Shown: positions 13,501 to 28,500 of the stretch, piece after piece
How the letters are laid out: every line of letters begins with the position of its first letter
Position numbering within the stretch: the first letter of the stretch is position 1
NCBI GenBank assembly: GCA_002633005.1
Contig: NMRA01000518.1
Location: forward strand, 90,044 to 154,043
Direction: 5' to 3'
Source: Phoronis australis
Lineage: Eukaryota > Phoronida > Phoronidae
Length of the DNA: 64,000 bases
Position numbers and translations under genes: made by a program
Notes under the pieces: model-generated
Seen by the model: only the letters and a program-made list of their open reading frames with translations
The model's database searches: none
What the model was told of the DNA's origin: nothing

Positions 13501-16500
13501 TGAAAACTTTCCTATTCACTGTGACTGTGGTGTATTTAAAATTACCATGTAAGTTTATTTAATCTGTTGTTTTTCAGATTCCACCAAAGTCAGCGGCCTA
13601 GGTATTTACTTTTCTTCATTGTGACAGTTCCTACAATGCTTTTCAACATTTTGTGTTTTTGTTTTTTTCTTTCTATTTTTGAAGGTTTTTAATTAAGCCT
13701 CTTTGTTTGACATGGGGTTTTTCATCTTCTGACTTTTGATACTCGATAAAAATAGTGAATTTCTCTTTATTTTAGCTTTCACGTCATTGTAGACATCATT
13801 ACCTTTCATTTTATAGTTTCTTTTCTATTTCAAGTTATGGACATGTCCAATAAGTTGAAAAGTCCGTGTTCTCTATTTCATTATTGATTCTTTCCCATTC
13901 CTTGTACTCTAGGAATCTGTGCTCTACCCAAGATGACTGGGCCATGCAAGGCTAACTTGAGAAAGTGGTACTTTGACCAGGAGAAGGGTACATGTCTAGA
14001 GTTCACCTATGGAGGCTGTCGTGGTAACGACAACCGGTTTGATACATTTGAGCAGTGCCAGGCTGCTTGCCCGATAACAGGTAAGTATACCTGGGTCATA
14101 ACTTCCCTTGCCAATATGATGGTAATAGCCATAAGTCACGCCACAACCCGACTGATTTTCCTGAAAAATTTCCCTGAAAAATTTCCCACAGTGCTGAGCA
14201 TCAGTAGGGCACTTGTCTCATTAGTGTTTATGGACTTCACGGTTAGAAAATTGTGGTATATACATTTTTTCACGGTTTGTTGGCTGCAAATGTAGGTTAT
14301 GCTCTGTAATATCTTTGGTTGTTTTATTTGTGATAAAAAAATGATGTCCCACAATTCATTGCAGATATCCCACATATCTCGAACTGTAAAAAGGTCGTGC
14401 TTATCATTGTTTTACCTCAAAATTGCTTTGTCCTTAGTCATTGATTCCAATTGAGATTATAGGCAACATTATCTCTGGTGTGTTGTTATCTCGCAAGGAG
14501 TCAGTGTGTTGCAGTAAACACACAAAGGCATCAGTTACTGAAGGGAATAACTTAAGATGTATAAACATTGTTTTTTTCAGGTTCAAAGCCAAAGCCACTG
14601 AATCTGAGTAAGTATTTTTCATTTGTTTGAAGTACAGTCATCCAGTCTTTAAAAAAGAACATTGCAGTCATTGTTTGTTTGACTTGCAGATGTTCGTAGG
14701 CATTTATTATTGGAAATTTCTAAAAGAAGTTATGTATGGAGGACCTAGATTGTCAAGTGTGGTCACATATCTCTGATGAGTTGCGATAGAATTGGACGTT
14801 GAGAATCAGTTTTACTGTGTTGCTGTTGCTACTCAGTACCAGCTCCCAAATGCCGCATCGGCTTGTACCATTTTCTTGATTCTTCTGTTGAATTTTTTAT
14901 GTGAAAATAATTGCCAAAATTGCCATTTCTGTTTTTCAATTAACCTACTTTTGTTCCAAATGATATTGTTTGCTATCACTGTACAAACTTCTAGTACCAT
15001 TCTCCTCTGGGTTAATGCCCGCAATCCATTTGACGCCACCCTCTATTTTTTAATTTTCATTTTGCACGTCATGTTTGGTCATGCGCCTACCCCTAGTGTA
15101 TACATTCATGACTTAGCCCATATCCTTACAGTGAACGCACACCTTTGGAGAATTCCGGCTACCAAAACCTGCACATTTGGCTTACCTGTGTATAGCCAGA
15201 TGATGTTTTGTTAGGCTGTTGCATACGTATGTTGGAGCTGACATCAATGAAGTAGTCTGGGTGGTTAACTAAAATTTGTCCTCCGAGTAAACTGTTCTCG
15301 ACTTCTCAAAAATTTCTTTTTATTAATCCATGCTTGCTCTATCACTTACTCTCAGATTTTTTAATTCCTCAGTTTAAAGGCCCTTAGAGGTAAGGTAGAC
15401 ATGTAAGGTCATGTTGAGAAATTTACACTGTTCGTAAATTTGCATTGTTTGTTGCATTGTGTTCCATCCAAGTGAAGATTACCGTACCACGTGCTCATGA
15501 ATTACCAGCAGCCAACTTGTCTCTTATTTCTTGAAGGCCATTGAAAGCAACTCTTTAATTCCTTGTGCATTCTTTCAGCTATTTGCACCTTGCCAAAAGT
15601 TGTGGGTCCATGCGAAGCGTCCATTTCCTCTTGGCACTATGACCAAACATCTGGTTCCTGTAAATCGTTTTCATATGGTGGTTGTGAAGGCAATGAGAAT
15701 AGATTCTCTACACTTGAGGACTGCCAGTCAGCATGCCCTGCTACTCGTAAGCCCATTTTGTATTTAATTCAAGACTTATTGTATTTTATTCTACTGTATG
15801 GTATAGCATTGATCCATATTGTATTATTGCACACTATCGATATACCTCTTCTATACTAATAACAAAAAAGTAGTCTAATAACACTGAAATCTGAGCACGT
15901 TGCACTTTACATGAATGCTGCTACTTGTTTTGAATGTTACTTCACCAGTTGCACATGCAGAGTTTGATAATCAAGCACTGTTATTCTTCCTGTCAAGCCT
16001 GTCATTGTAGTTTGGGTTTTGCCACAAGTTATTCTATCTTTGTTGTGATTAAAATTTTCAACGTGGCATTCATGGCACTCGTACTAAAGCAAAACTGAAT
16101 TAGATTGACCTTCCCGCAACATTCCTGATGACTTAACTAATTAGTGTACAGTTCAGTGTCAGAGTAATTTTGCGTACCTTTAGTAGTATTGAAAGTCTTA
16201 CCTTAACTAGTCTTCCCCTCACTTGAAGCAGGATTCTTATGAATGTGTTTACACTTCAACTGGCCTAGTGCATGGGGTATTTCTATCACATAACTTTTTT
16301 GCTTCAAGAACTGATTATCACTCGTATAAATCTAAACGCTTAGTTTTGAATTTGCTGTCTTTTTGAAGAAAACATTCCTGTACATCGGTAGATATATTTG
16401 GTTTAACGACCTTTTATGAGTAATGCAGGATAATACAGAACTTCTCCCAGTTTTGTTTATTCTGGTAGTAGGTCAGTTCACTTTCTCCAAATCATTTGTT

Positions 16501-19500
16501 GTGTGATAGAAAATTTCCATGTTGCTGTGGCTGTACTTGATTCACTCTGCTGGTTCAGGCGGGTCAACCTTCTAATAATTTTGATTGGTTCTTGATGACA
16601 ACTTCCAGTTTACAAATCAATCATACGACTTAAGCTTGTTGAATCAGGGGTGTGAATCAACTGTAGCGAGTTTGTTTTCCAATGCTTCTGTTTGGCTTCT
16701 CAAGTCTTCCCCTTGTTGCACTTCTTGCCTTGTGCGCACACATTTCAAGCCAAGCTTCCAGTCAACACTTGCTGGTATTCAGATTAAACAAAATGAGTTT
16801 TCCTACAGTAAATCTGAATGTTAGTTTCATGGACTTGTCAAGTTCCCCTTTTGCTGATATGGAAATATTGCTACATCCATTCATAAATTAATTCTGATTT
16901 CTGTAAGCTTGGCTGGTCTGTAGAGTGTTCTTTTACTTAACACGTCTCTACACCACAGAGATTTGTCAACTTCGCTATTCGAGAGGCACGTGTCGGGGGT
17001 CACAGATCCTCTGGTACTACGAGACGCGTGTCCAGGAGTGCCGTAGGTTTGTCTACACTGGATGCGGCGGCAACGCCAATCGCTTTTCCTCAAGGGCTCA
17101 GTGTACCCAAGCTTGTATCACGGGCATCATCCCTGATTCACGCAGCACTGCCCCCACAGCACGCTCCGTACGTGTTACGCAGCCACCCACAACCACTGTG
17201 GCACCATCGTTGTCCCCAGGGGGTGATGCAGGTTAGTACACCAGCAGCCAATGGCATGTTACAATGCTGGATTCTGATGCACAAGTGGGCCAATTTGGTT
17301 TTACGTTTTAGCGATTTCTTTGTTCTCACTATATTAACCAGCAACACAATCTTGTGTTGTTCAAATATTTTCACTCTGCACATATTTCACTCCTATGCTT
17401 TCATAACATTAACAACACTTAACCTATCACAATATTATAACTTGAGCTCTAAATGTTTACATTCCCAGCCACTGTTTACAGCTACTTTGTTAACTCAGTA
17501 TCGTGGCTCAAACAGGTATGTATGTATTTCGTGTGCTGGTCTGATGCTTTTTACGGTGCGCTTTGCTGGTAGATTTTTTTGGCTTTCGGAATTTCCATTC
17601 TGTACACTGTACTTTGCTTTGTTGGAGCCCAGTCTATGAAAGTATCATATCACCACCACGCCAATACTATTTTTATTTTGCAAAAGGTTTTTTTTTTGCT
17701 TGGAATGGTTAACTTTTATTTTGTCATAATGCTTACAAGAAATCTCATGTTTTGGTTATTTGATCACACTGTGCATTTAATTTTGAATTGTTTTCAAATA
17801 ACAAAAATGTTAAGTTATTTAACAATTTGTTGTTAGTACAGCATGAAAGAGGTAATTCATGCAGTTGGTAAGTGTCAGTTATTTTACTGTGAACCTTGAT
17901 ACAATGGAGTTGCTACCTATCTGTCAATTACAAGTGTAAGCTCATCCTATTTCAGTGCCGACTATGGTTTTGTGTTGATGAAGTTAACTGGAAGACTGGC
18001 CATCCAGCGACCAACCACGTTCTTACAAGGCTATTACATTTCAGTGCTTAACTTTTGCTGTATTGATTAATTTAAATGAACACCAACCAACTGCCAGTCT
18101 CGTGAATAGAAAATTGTTACATTTCTGTTGTAACCCGACCTCTTTGATGATAAGTTGAACTGAATACTGACCATACGTCAATTGTGTTAATTCATAGCGG
18201 TGTCATTTCAGTGCTGACTCCGCCAAGTCGGCTGGTCTCGGTTGCTGTCCGTGCCTCATCCAGCACTGTCGTGCTCACTTGGGTGCGCAGTAAGGTTGCA
18301 AGGGGGTACTACCTAAACTATGGCATTAGGTCGACAGACGAGAACTTCCGTCGCCTGGACAGCACAAGAAGTGTGTATACCATCAGGAACCTCCGACCGT
18401 CGACTCGTTATCTCATCTCACTCTCGGCATTTAATGATGGTGGCACTGGGGAACCTGTGTTCAAAGTGGCATATACAACGGCAGAAAGAGGTTAGGATGT
18501 CTGTTCCTGTGGGTATGCCTGTGTTGAAAGGGTACATAATTATAAGGGTGCATATTGTCGTTATCTCTGTCCGACATCCAGGGATCTGGCATTCACCTAA
18601 CATCCGCAACTGTATCTCCTAAATCCCTTAAAGGATCTTTGTAAAATTTAGCAGGTGTGTTCTTGTGAACATGATGTCCAATAAGAATGACTTTCAGACA
18701 AGTGCGGCTACTACTGTGCCATCTTGTGGCAATTTTGTTTATTGTATTTGTTTTAACTGACAATTTTGTGTGTCACCAGTGGTAATTTAAGTATTTTGGT
18801 TCTTATTTGGCATCCACCTTTTCGTCTGCCAAACTGTTTGAAGGATATGTTGACGAGAGTATGACTGATGCTGATTTCCAAGTGGATCCAAATACTCCTA
18901 TAACCCTGATGACCATTTATTTTTGCACCTGCTTCAATATCTATCAAGTTTTGGTGAAGGATTGTCTACAAATTCATCAGATACGTATCTTGTGTGGAAA
19001 GAATATGGCTAAAGTTATTTTTGGACAAATCTGACTGCTACTCTGTCACCTACTGGCACTTTTATTTTTTTGAACCTGCATAGTTATCCATTTAGTTCTT
19101 AAAATATTGTCATGGAATTTTGATGCTAAGTGTTTCCGTTAAATAAATGAAAAATTGAGACTACAGCTTTCATTGACTCGTGTATGGATCCGACTGCTAT
19201 TGTGCTCCCTTTTCTCAATTTGATCTTTTTGTATCAGCTTCCGTTCCTGAAACTTCCAAATCCCTTGGAGGAACTTGGTCGATGTGTTTATATAAAGAAG
19301 AAGGGAGCATATGATTGCAGCATGTTCTGGGCTCCCCTAGCGACAATTCTGGTGTTATGGTTCTGTTAATGCATCCGTCTTTCTATTTGCCTAATGGTTT
19401 GAAGAAGCATTGCAAAATTTGACATGTGTGTTTCTACTGACCTAAACCTGACTGATGTTGTTTTTTTCCATAATTTGGCCAACTATGACACACCCTAACG

Positions 19501-22500
19501 GGAGTTTCATTTGTTTGAGTTTGCCCCAATATCTAGTTAGTGTTATGAAGCATCTTCATGGGAGGGAGGTTGCAAGCAAGGTTTTATGTGGGAGAGGACA
19601 ACACTAGCCCATTTTTATACAGTTTTGGCTTAAACTGTGCCCCCTTGTGGCAATTTTTAGTACAGTATTCACTTCTGACATACACAACCCTACCTGTCGA
19701 TTCCTTTGGTTAAGGAGTTTCTATTAAGGTGAGGTGGCTGGTGGGGTCATTGGATGTATTTGACAGCTGCAATGCCACCTAGTGATTATTGACTAGGATT
19801 GCATTTGCCAGTAAGTACTGCACCTCTTTCACCAGTTTTGCTCACTCTTGTTCGTTGAAATGTTTGAGAATGAGCACACATGGGGGTGTATTAACGCCGT
19901 GTGTTGCTCTTGCTTAATTACGAAACTAATGAATGTAAGTTAGTTGAATATTCGTTATCTAGTATTAATGTTTTCAAGAAGTTATCTGTGAAATATATTG
20001 GCCACAACTGAGGTATTTTTGCAAGATTGTTTGGTTTTAACTTGACGGCTTTTCAGGTTGGCTGTAATTTTTATTCCTGTGTTATTACGGTTTCAGTTGT
20101 CCTTACCAAACCCCTGGACCCCCCTGTGTCCGTTCAAGTGACCGACATCACTGACACATCAGTTGTGGTCTCATGGGTAGATATCAGTCTTGGTTCACGC
20201 CAGCAACTGTTGCCGGGCAGAACCTACGATGTACGCTACATAAAGAGCCGTGAACTAGGAAGAAACATCAATTATGTTTCTGTCAACTCAGATCAGCTTA
20301 GTGCAAAGATCGAAAACCTGGAGCCAGGAACTAGCTATGACTTCTCTGCGAGAGTTATTGAGGCTGGAAGAAAGAGCATATGGAGTCTGTCGACCTCAGT
20401 GAAGACAACGGAGTCAGGTTTGTAAATACGCTTTTGGTGTGATGTAAACGTATTTTAGACATGGGGTTTGTCATTTGTCGATGGTGTATTTGGTTGGTGT
20501 ATAGTGGCACCTATTATAAACATCTTTAGAGTTGGTGTGTGAGGTGTGATGAATGTTTTTTAGTAAAAATAATATTTATTTTTTGCCTAAGTTAATTCTT
20601 GTGCTCTTCATTAAAGTCACTAAGCCCCAACTGGTGCTGCCATTTAGTGTTACGAAGTTTATTCTGCTACAACAAAATTTTGCCAGCTGTTGCCAAGCCC
20701 TGATACCACTTCTTCTCTGAATAAGTTACAAGCTGAGACCATGTTTACAGCCACGATTGCTCTAATTCAGGTTTCAGGTGACTACATCCACCAAAAATAA
20801 AATTATTCAAATCAAGTGGATTATGGCTTCTTTACAAACAGCTGTGATTAAAAGGCATTTAATGGTGTTGAAATGTTTAACCTTTTGTTCTTTTTTCTTT
20901 ACAGAGTCCATTTCTAAAGGAGTTGGTAAGCTTTTTGTTTTGGATTGAATCAATGAATGCTCTTGTTAATAGTTAGGAAAGTGTTGTATTTTCCAGACCT
21001 TTTGTGAACACAATTAAAATATACAATTAGAACGGTTACAATGGTGTTAAGGATAACGTTACAATATGTACAGCTTTGTAGACTTAGGACCATTGCAGGC
21101 ATTGCCTACTATGGGCCTGTAGGACATGCTGTAGAATTTTGACACAAAGCAAGTAGGTGTTGTATTTCCTAGTTCATTTGACATTTTGCGTATCAAGAAA
21201 CTTAAGCCACATCAAGGTCTATAATAAATTGTGCAGATTTTCATCCTGTCAATTTAAACTGGTGAGAGATTGGACTCTTATTGTTCATTCACCTATCATC
21301 TACTAGAATCATTTAATTATTTTATGCAAATGTTCTAAATGAGAATCAGATAAAAAGTACAAAAAACTACGTTTTGTTGTAGAATTAAGATATTAAGTAT
21401 TAGATATTTATCCGTAGACATTTGTGCTCTTCCAAAGAAGGTGGGCCCTTGTTTTGCCAACATCCCACGATGGTACTATGACCAGAATGAAGGCCGTTGC
21501 ATTCAGTTTGGTTATGGAGGCTGTGCTGGCAATAATAACCGATTTGCTACAGAGGCTGAGTGTCTGCGTTCCTGTCCAGCGAAAGGTAGGTGGATCTTTT
21601 AGTTGAAGACAAAATCTTTGACATTTAATCTGTATTAAATTACAGAGTTTGTTGTCATGACCGATCCAATTTTTTGCATTGTTTAAAGTATTGACGCTTT
21701 TATTAGAAAACCCACTGTGTTCAATACAGTGGTCTCCATTCTCTTGTGCGTGATGGCTTCCCCTGCTGTTGATGCACAGTGCAAACTGATGTCATTTAAA
21801 GAATAATTCTCCACAGCAAGACATTCATTACTGAAATCTTCCGTTCAGTTTCATTTTGTACGGAGAGCGGTTTTCAAATGCAGGTATCATTGGTGTGCTG
21901 TTAAGCGTTTTTTTTTTATTGGTCTGCATAGTGCACATTGCTGGTCCAATGATCTACCTTTCTTCAAAAGTTACTTTTAAAGTCATTGCCATTGAGAAAA
22001 TTGCTTTGTTGCTCACAAGAGGAACTTAGATCAGCTTTCATGATAACGACCTGGGCTGACACTGGCAGATCTTGTACGTGTCTATTGACTAAGATCAAGA
22101 TACCATGGAATTGACCATGTTTCTTGTATGGAACATGATGTAAGATAGCGATATATCACTGTTGTTATCTAGTCTACAAATTTTGTGTAATAACTTATTT
22201 AATTGATGCCGAGTTTGTGTTGTGTTTGCTTCAAAGTTATTCCAGACATCTGCATAATTATATGGGAATCTTTACTTCCATTACCTTATGCCTGTTGTGA
22301 GATAAGTGAATGGTACTCTGAAGGAAGACTGTTTGTTCCACATTGAAATGTCCATTGATGTTCCTGACTTCACCCATCATTTGTGTTTAAACAATTGTGG
22401 CTATCTTACTGGTCGAATGACAAGTCACCTTCATTTGATTTACTATTCATTTATCTCTATCATGTAGCTGCAGTTGGTAACTTTTCCTACTTGATATAAC

Positions 22501-25500
22501 TAGCACACTTTATCTTAGTTTTGATCTGCACCATTTGCGTTCGCTTGGACTCTCTGCCAAGTTTAAATTGAAGTTACTTCCCCTGGCATTTGAACTTGGC
22601 AAGGATAGCAAACCTAGTCTAGTTTCTCCATAATCTCTTGGCAGACATTCAAAATTCTGCTCACAAGTTTCAAAGCTTAACTGCCACTTTATGGGTTGCT
22701 TCCACTCACGCTTTTCGCACTTAAGTGTTTTCTCTTTGCTAACAAAGCTTTCTCTTGCACAGCCATTTGTAGTTTGCGGTATTCACGTGGCACATGCAGT
22801 AAACTTCAGATCATGTGGTACTACGATTTGTCCGCACGAAGCTGCCGACGGTTCGTCTACACCGGATGTGAAGGCAATGCCAACCGATTTACCTCTAGAT
22901 ATCACTGTGCACGCACGTGTGCTCGGTCACAAGACTCTGATGTCGGAACATCTCGACTAGGATCACTAGTTGTCTCTCTGTCCAATACCAATCGCCGGCG
23001 TCGTTCCATTGCTGCTCTGTTCCGTGCCCTTATGAGTAGGAGGAAGTCTCTTTATGATGACTTAAAGACTGCGTCTACTCATGAAGATAACGTCAGCAAT
23101 CAGGCACCATCTACACTCGTGTCTTTGAAATCTATGGGCGATAGCTCCTCCCGATTGTTTAACGTGATGACATCAAAACAAGTCAACAGAAACAATTATG
23201 ATCCTCCAGCTTACAGTGTGTCCTTGCGCCGCTTACTGTCTGTATCTGTGAATGAAACTCAGGATGGTGATAGTATAGAAGATGAAATGACGTCAGCTAA
23301 GAATACCACCAAGTCTGCTCCTGATGGGGAAACAGTCTCATTGTTGCCTGGAAAAGAATTGTATAACAACAACAGCAAAAGAATCGAGAACAAATCTTTG
23401 TCTATGGTCACATCGATGAATCGCTTTGGTAACCATAACAACAGCACAGTTGCACCTCCTGCACATATCCTGCTCCTTAATGGCACTAACCTAACAAGTA
23501 CCACTGGTAGCAATGGTAAGTCAGACGTTCTTTTGTCTTCCCATTGTCACAAGGTTGCCTTCATTGTGGCTTGCTTTGCAATCATTTGCTTCATCTCTAG
23601 CTTGGCTAATGTTCATTTCGCACTGATTTCTGTTGCACACCTCACTTGCCATTCTCTGCACCTGTATCTGCTGGTGACAGAACCTGTATATCTGCACTTC
23701 ACACGGTCGTCACACTTAACCAACACTGGTGAGACCTTAACTCTATCTCTCCATGTAGCTACAATGCAGCTGTTCCAATTCTTATCACTATATTACAGAT
23801 TCCTGTCCTGAGGTGTGCATAGCATTGTATGACCCAGTATGTGCCAGCAATGGCAGGACGTACTCCAATGAGTGCCAAATGAAAGTAGAGGCTTGTAAGA
23901 CAAAAACCAACCTGAAGGTAGTAGCCAAGGGACAGTGTCCACAGACCACCACTACCGCTGGTCCTCGAGGTAATTTTTCAAGAGTTGTTAGAAATACTGG
24001 GTTGTATTCGCTGGGCTGTGTCTTGTGAATTAGGCAAGATCATGGAAGGTCATGCTGGTGTGACGCATCGTATTTCTATATCTTGATAAGTGAACACATG
24101 ACTGCTAAAATGGCCGCCACAGATAACAATGAGAAACGGCTGTTCAGAATGTTTAGAATTAAGGTCTTAACATGAGCAGTGCTCATTCTGCTAAAACCTC
24201 ACTAATTTCTGACAATAATTATTGTCCGAATAGGAAAGCGTGTGACCTAGTTTTGTAAATCGTGTCTATCATTGATGTCAGGAAGGCAAAGAATTTCAGA
24301 TCACGCATCCACGGGTATTTGTCCAGTTCATCAAACCCACAGCACAGCAGTAATATTCGTTGGTTCTGGAAGGACGAATAGAATAATGCACTTGAGAAAA
24401 ACTTGTAAAGAGTTATACAACAACAAATAACTTGTGAAACTCCAGTGGCACGAAAACAAGGCAGCAAACGTGTCTGACTGATGTTTATGGCTTTGTGGGT
24501 TGGTACTACGCTGTGTAATGCGTTAAGGCCCTATTGCCTTTTATGGTCAAAAGCTCCTGACATTGTTATGTATTTTCAAATATTGTCTAATGGCAGCTGT
24601 GGTACACAGGTTATAAATGGTAAAGTACTACTCAGGTACTGCGTGTTGTTTATGAAAAAGTGAGAAAATTAAAAATTCACTCGTCTGTCACAATGTGTCT
24701 GAAATTGATGGGATTTTCCCTTCCTCTTGCCCATGTCATCTGGCGCCTAAACCAAACTGTGGTTGGCTTTACTATTTACAGATTTTGATGAAACAATAAA
24801 TGTTGCATGAAATGGAGATGAAGTAAATTCGAAAACTGTAATTGCATTTAATATTAATGTCAAACAAAATTTGATGTTGTTGATACCATTGTTTTACTGC
24901 GAATGTGTTATTCATTTTTTCTAAATTTCACAAAACATATATGGTCACATGACCCAGTTAATGGCAGATTGGTATCAAGTCAAAACGAAATTAAGTTCAA
25001 AAGGTTTTTTACATTCATAAAATATATACTTTTACTGTCGGGGTTAAAATCAATACTTTTGCAGATATTATGCACAGACTTGTCAATAAGGCCCTACACA
25101 ACCTTAACTCGAAAAAATTCTTTTCTGATGTCATCTCTCTCAATTGATTTCAAATAGTGTTACCAACAAAACCAGCTGTAACTCGGCTCATGTTTGTTTT
25201 CTTGCAGATGACTGCCCCCAGGTTTGCACCCTGATCTACGTCCCAGTTTGTGCCAGCAATGGTCAGACATATCCCAGTGAGTGTGCGATGAAGAAGGCTG
25301 CATGTGACACGAAAACTGAACTTAGCGTTGTGTCAAAGGGCATATGTCCAGGACCAGACACCACCACTCCACAGATTCCTCAAGGTAACTTTTGATTTTC
25401 GCATCCCATTGAACTTTCATAATCGAGAATTGTCCTGAGTGATATTTGGCTGAAGAACTTTTTATATCCTGGTTTGCACCCCAATGTGTGCCAACAATGA

Positions 25501-28500
25501 ACAGACATACCCCAGCGAATGTGCCATGAAGGTTGCTGGCTGAAAGATCCACTGAACTGAAGGTTATGTCCAAAGGCAAATGTCCAGAAACTACCACTCC
25601 CCAAGGCATAATCTAACCTAAAATGGCCAGCTTGTTTTTGAAACCTGATTATTACAACTGACCCTGTCTTGTCTTATTTGTTTCTTCGATTTCCCATAAT
25701 GCACTGTAAATTTCTGTTGTTGTTTTAATATGTTTAACCACTAGCCTTCATTACTTGCAGTTACAACAATAGTGCCAACTAAACCTGGTGTCACGGGACT
25801 AGGTAAGTAATAGTTAAAATTATTTGAATGTTGCAGTTTTTGTTATTTACTTAAACGTAGCGTTTTGTATCTGTTCTGTACTGGTACTAGATTCAGTAGT
25901 GATACTTAATTTATAAGTAGCATCTCCATTTGTCGTGTCTTGTGTCGCAGAATGTTTTTCCGTGCCTTGTTTTCCTGATTCAAATTGAAACTAATCTCTG
26001 AATCTTGCTAAACACAAAATTCTTTTTGTAAAAGAACAGTGTAGAACTCCTAAATTGTTACTTTAAACTCTTGCTGAAACAGCCATGTATCGTGTTTGGA
26101 TGTGTTTTCTAGTTTTGTGCTTACCGTAATGCAAATTTGGGTGCACAAAATCTTGGCAAGCTTAGATAACAATTTAAGGTTATCTCAAACCTTATTCACA
26201 TNGAATCGCTTTGGTAACCATAACAACAGCACAGTTGCACCTCCTGCACATATCCTGCTCCTTAATGGCACTAACCTAACAAGTACCACTGGTAGCAATG
26301 GTAAGTCGGACGTTCTTTTGTCTTCCCATTGTCACAAGGTTGCCTTCATTGTGGCTTGCTTTGCAATCATTTGCTTCATCTCTAGCTTGGCTAATGTTCA
26401 TTTCGCACTGATTTCTGTTGCACACCTCACTTGCCATTCTCTGCACCTGTATCTGCTGGTGACAGAACCTGTATATCTGCACTTCACACGGTCGTCACAC
26501 TTAACCAACACTGGTGAGACCTTAACTCTATCTCTCCATGTAGCTCCAATGCAGCTGTTCCAATTCTTATCACTATATTACAGATTCCTGTCCTGAGGTG
26601 TGCATAGCATTGTATGACCCAGTATGTGCCAGCAATGGCAGGACGTACTCCAATGAGTGCCAAATGAAAGTAGAGGCATGTAAGACAAAAACCAACCTGA
26701 AGGTAGTAGCCAAGGGACAGTGTCCACAGACCACCACTACCGCTGGTCCTCGAGGTAATTTTTCAAGAGTTGTTAGAAATACTTGGTTGTATTCGCTGGG
26801 CTGTGTCTTGTGAGTTAGGCAAGATCATGGAAGGTCATGCTGGTGTGACGCATCGTATTTCTATATCTTGATAAGTGAACACATGACTGCTAAAATGGCC
26901 GCCACAGATAACAATGAGAAACGGCTGTTCAGAATGTTTAGAATTAAGGTCTTAACATCAGCAGTGCTCATTCTGCTGAAACCTCACTAATTTCTGACAA
27001 TAATGATTGTCCGAATAGGGCGGTCCTGGATTACATAGCGATATAACTCTTCCTTGTCCCATAGATAAGAAAGCGCGTGACCTAGTTTTGGAAATCGTGT
27101 CTATCATTGATGTCAGCAAGGCAAAGAATTTCAGATCATGCATCCACGGATATTTGCCCAGTTCATCAAACTTTTTCATGTCGGAGTTGCATCCCACAGC
27201 ACAGCAGTAATATTCGTTGGTTTTGGAAGGACGAATAGAATAATGCACTTGAGAAAAACTTGTAAAGAGTTATACAACAACAAATAACTTGTGAAACTCC
27301 AGTGGCACGAAAACAAGGCAGCAAACATGTCTGACTGATGTTTATGGCATTGTGGGTAGATACTACGCTGTGTAATGCGTTAGGGCCCTATTGCCTTTCA
27401 TGGTCAAAAGCTCCTGACATTGTTATGTATTTTCAAATATTGTCTAATGGCAGCTGTGTTACACAGGTTATAAATGGTGAAGTATTACTCGGGTACTGCG
27501 TGTTGTTTATGAAAAAGTGAGAAAATAAAAAATCACTCGTCTGTCACAATGTGTCTGAAATTGATGGGATTTTCCCTTCCTCTTGCCCATGTTATCTGGC
27601 GCCTAAACCAAACTGTGGTTGACTTTACTATTTACAGATTTTGATGAAACAATAATGTTGCATGAAATGGAGATGAAGTAAATTTGAAAACTGTAATTGC
27701 ATTTAATATTAATGTCAAACAAAATTTGATGTTGTTGATACCATTGTTTTACTGTGAATGTGTTATTCATTTTTTCTAAATTTTACAAAAGATATATGGT
27801 CACATGACCCAGTTAATGGCAGATTGGTATCAAGTCAAAACGAAATTAAGTTCAAAAGGTTTTTTACATTCATAAAATATATACTTTTACTGTCGGGGTT
27901 AAAATCAATACTTTTGCAGATATTATGCGCGGACTTGTCGATAAGGCCCTACACAACCTTAACTCGAAAAAATTCTTTTCTGATCTCATCTCTCTCAATT
28001 GATTTCAAATAGTGTTACCAACAAAACCAGCTGTAACTCGGCTCATGTTTGCTTTCTTGCAGATGACTGCCCCCAGGTATGCACCCTGATCTACGCCCCA
28101 GTTTGTGCCAGCAATGGTCAGACATATCCCAGTGAGTGTGCGATGAAGAAGACTGCATGTGACACGAAAACTGAACTTAGCGTTGTGTCAAAGGGCACAT
28201 GTCCAGAACTAGACACCACCACTCCACAGATTCCTCAAGGTAACTTTTGATTTTCACATCCCATTGAACTTTTATAATTGAGAATTGTCCTGAGTGATAT
28301 TTGCCTGAAGAACGTTTTATCCTGGTTTACACCCCAATGTGTGCCAACAATGGACAGACATACCCCAGCGAATGTGCCATGAAGATTGCTGGTTGAAAGA
28401 TCCACTGAACTGAAGGTTATGTCCAAAGGCAAATGTCCAGAAACTACCACTCCCCAAGGCATAATCTAACCTAAAGTTGCCAGCTTGTTTTTGAAACCTG

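Larger units (their letters stand above)
23418..26201. repeat. Left copy of a ~2.8-kb near-identical duplication
   Basis: This segment is repeated at 26203-29054 with only scattered substitutions and a few indels. It starts inside the Kunitz 12 exon and ends at the N at 26202. See the gap entry for why it probably represents the same locus twice. Confidence 0.95.

Noticed and set aside
14792-15214. 140-codon open frame on + between Kunitz 8 and 9
   Set aside because: Hydrophobic, low-complexity translation in a T-rich intron. It is not bounded by splice sites in the phase used by the gene and has no family motif.
18530-19914. Coding exon between FN3 1 and FN3 2
   Set aside because: Short open frames here fall in a degraded copy of the composite element and contain no Kunitz, Kazal or FN3 signature.
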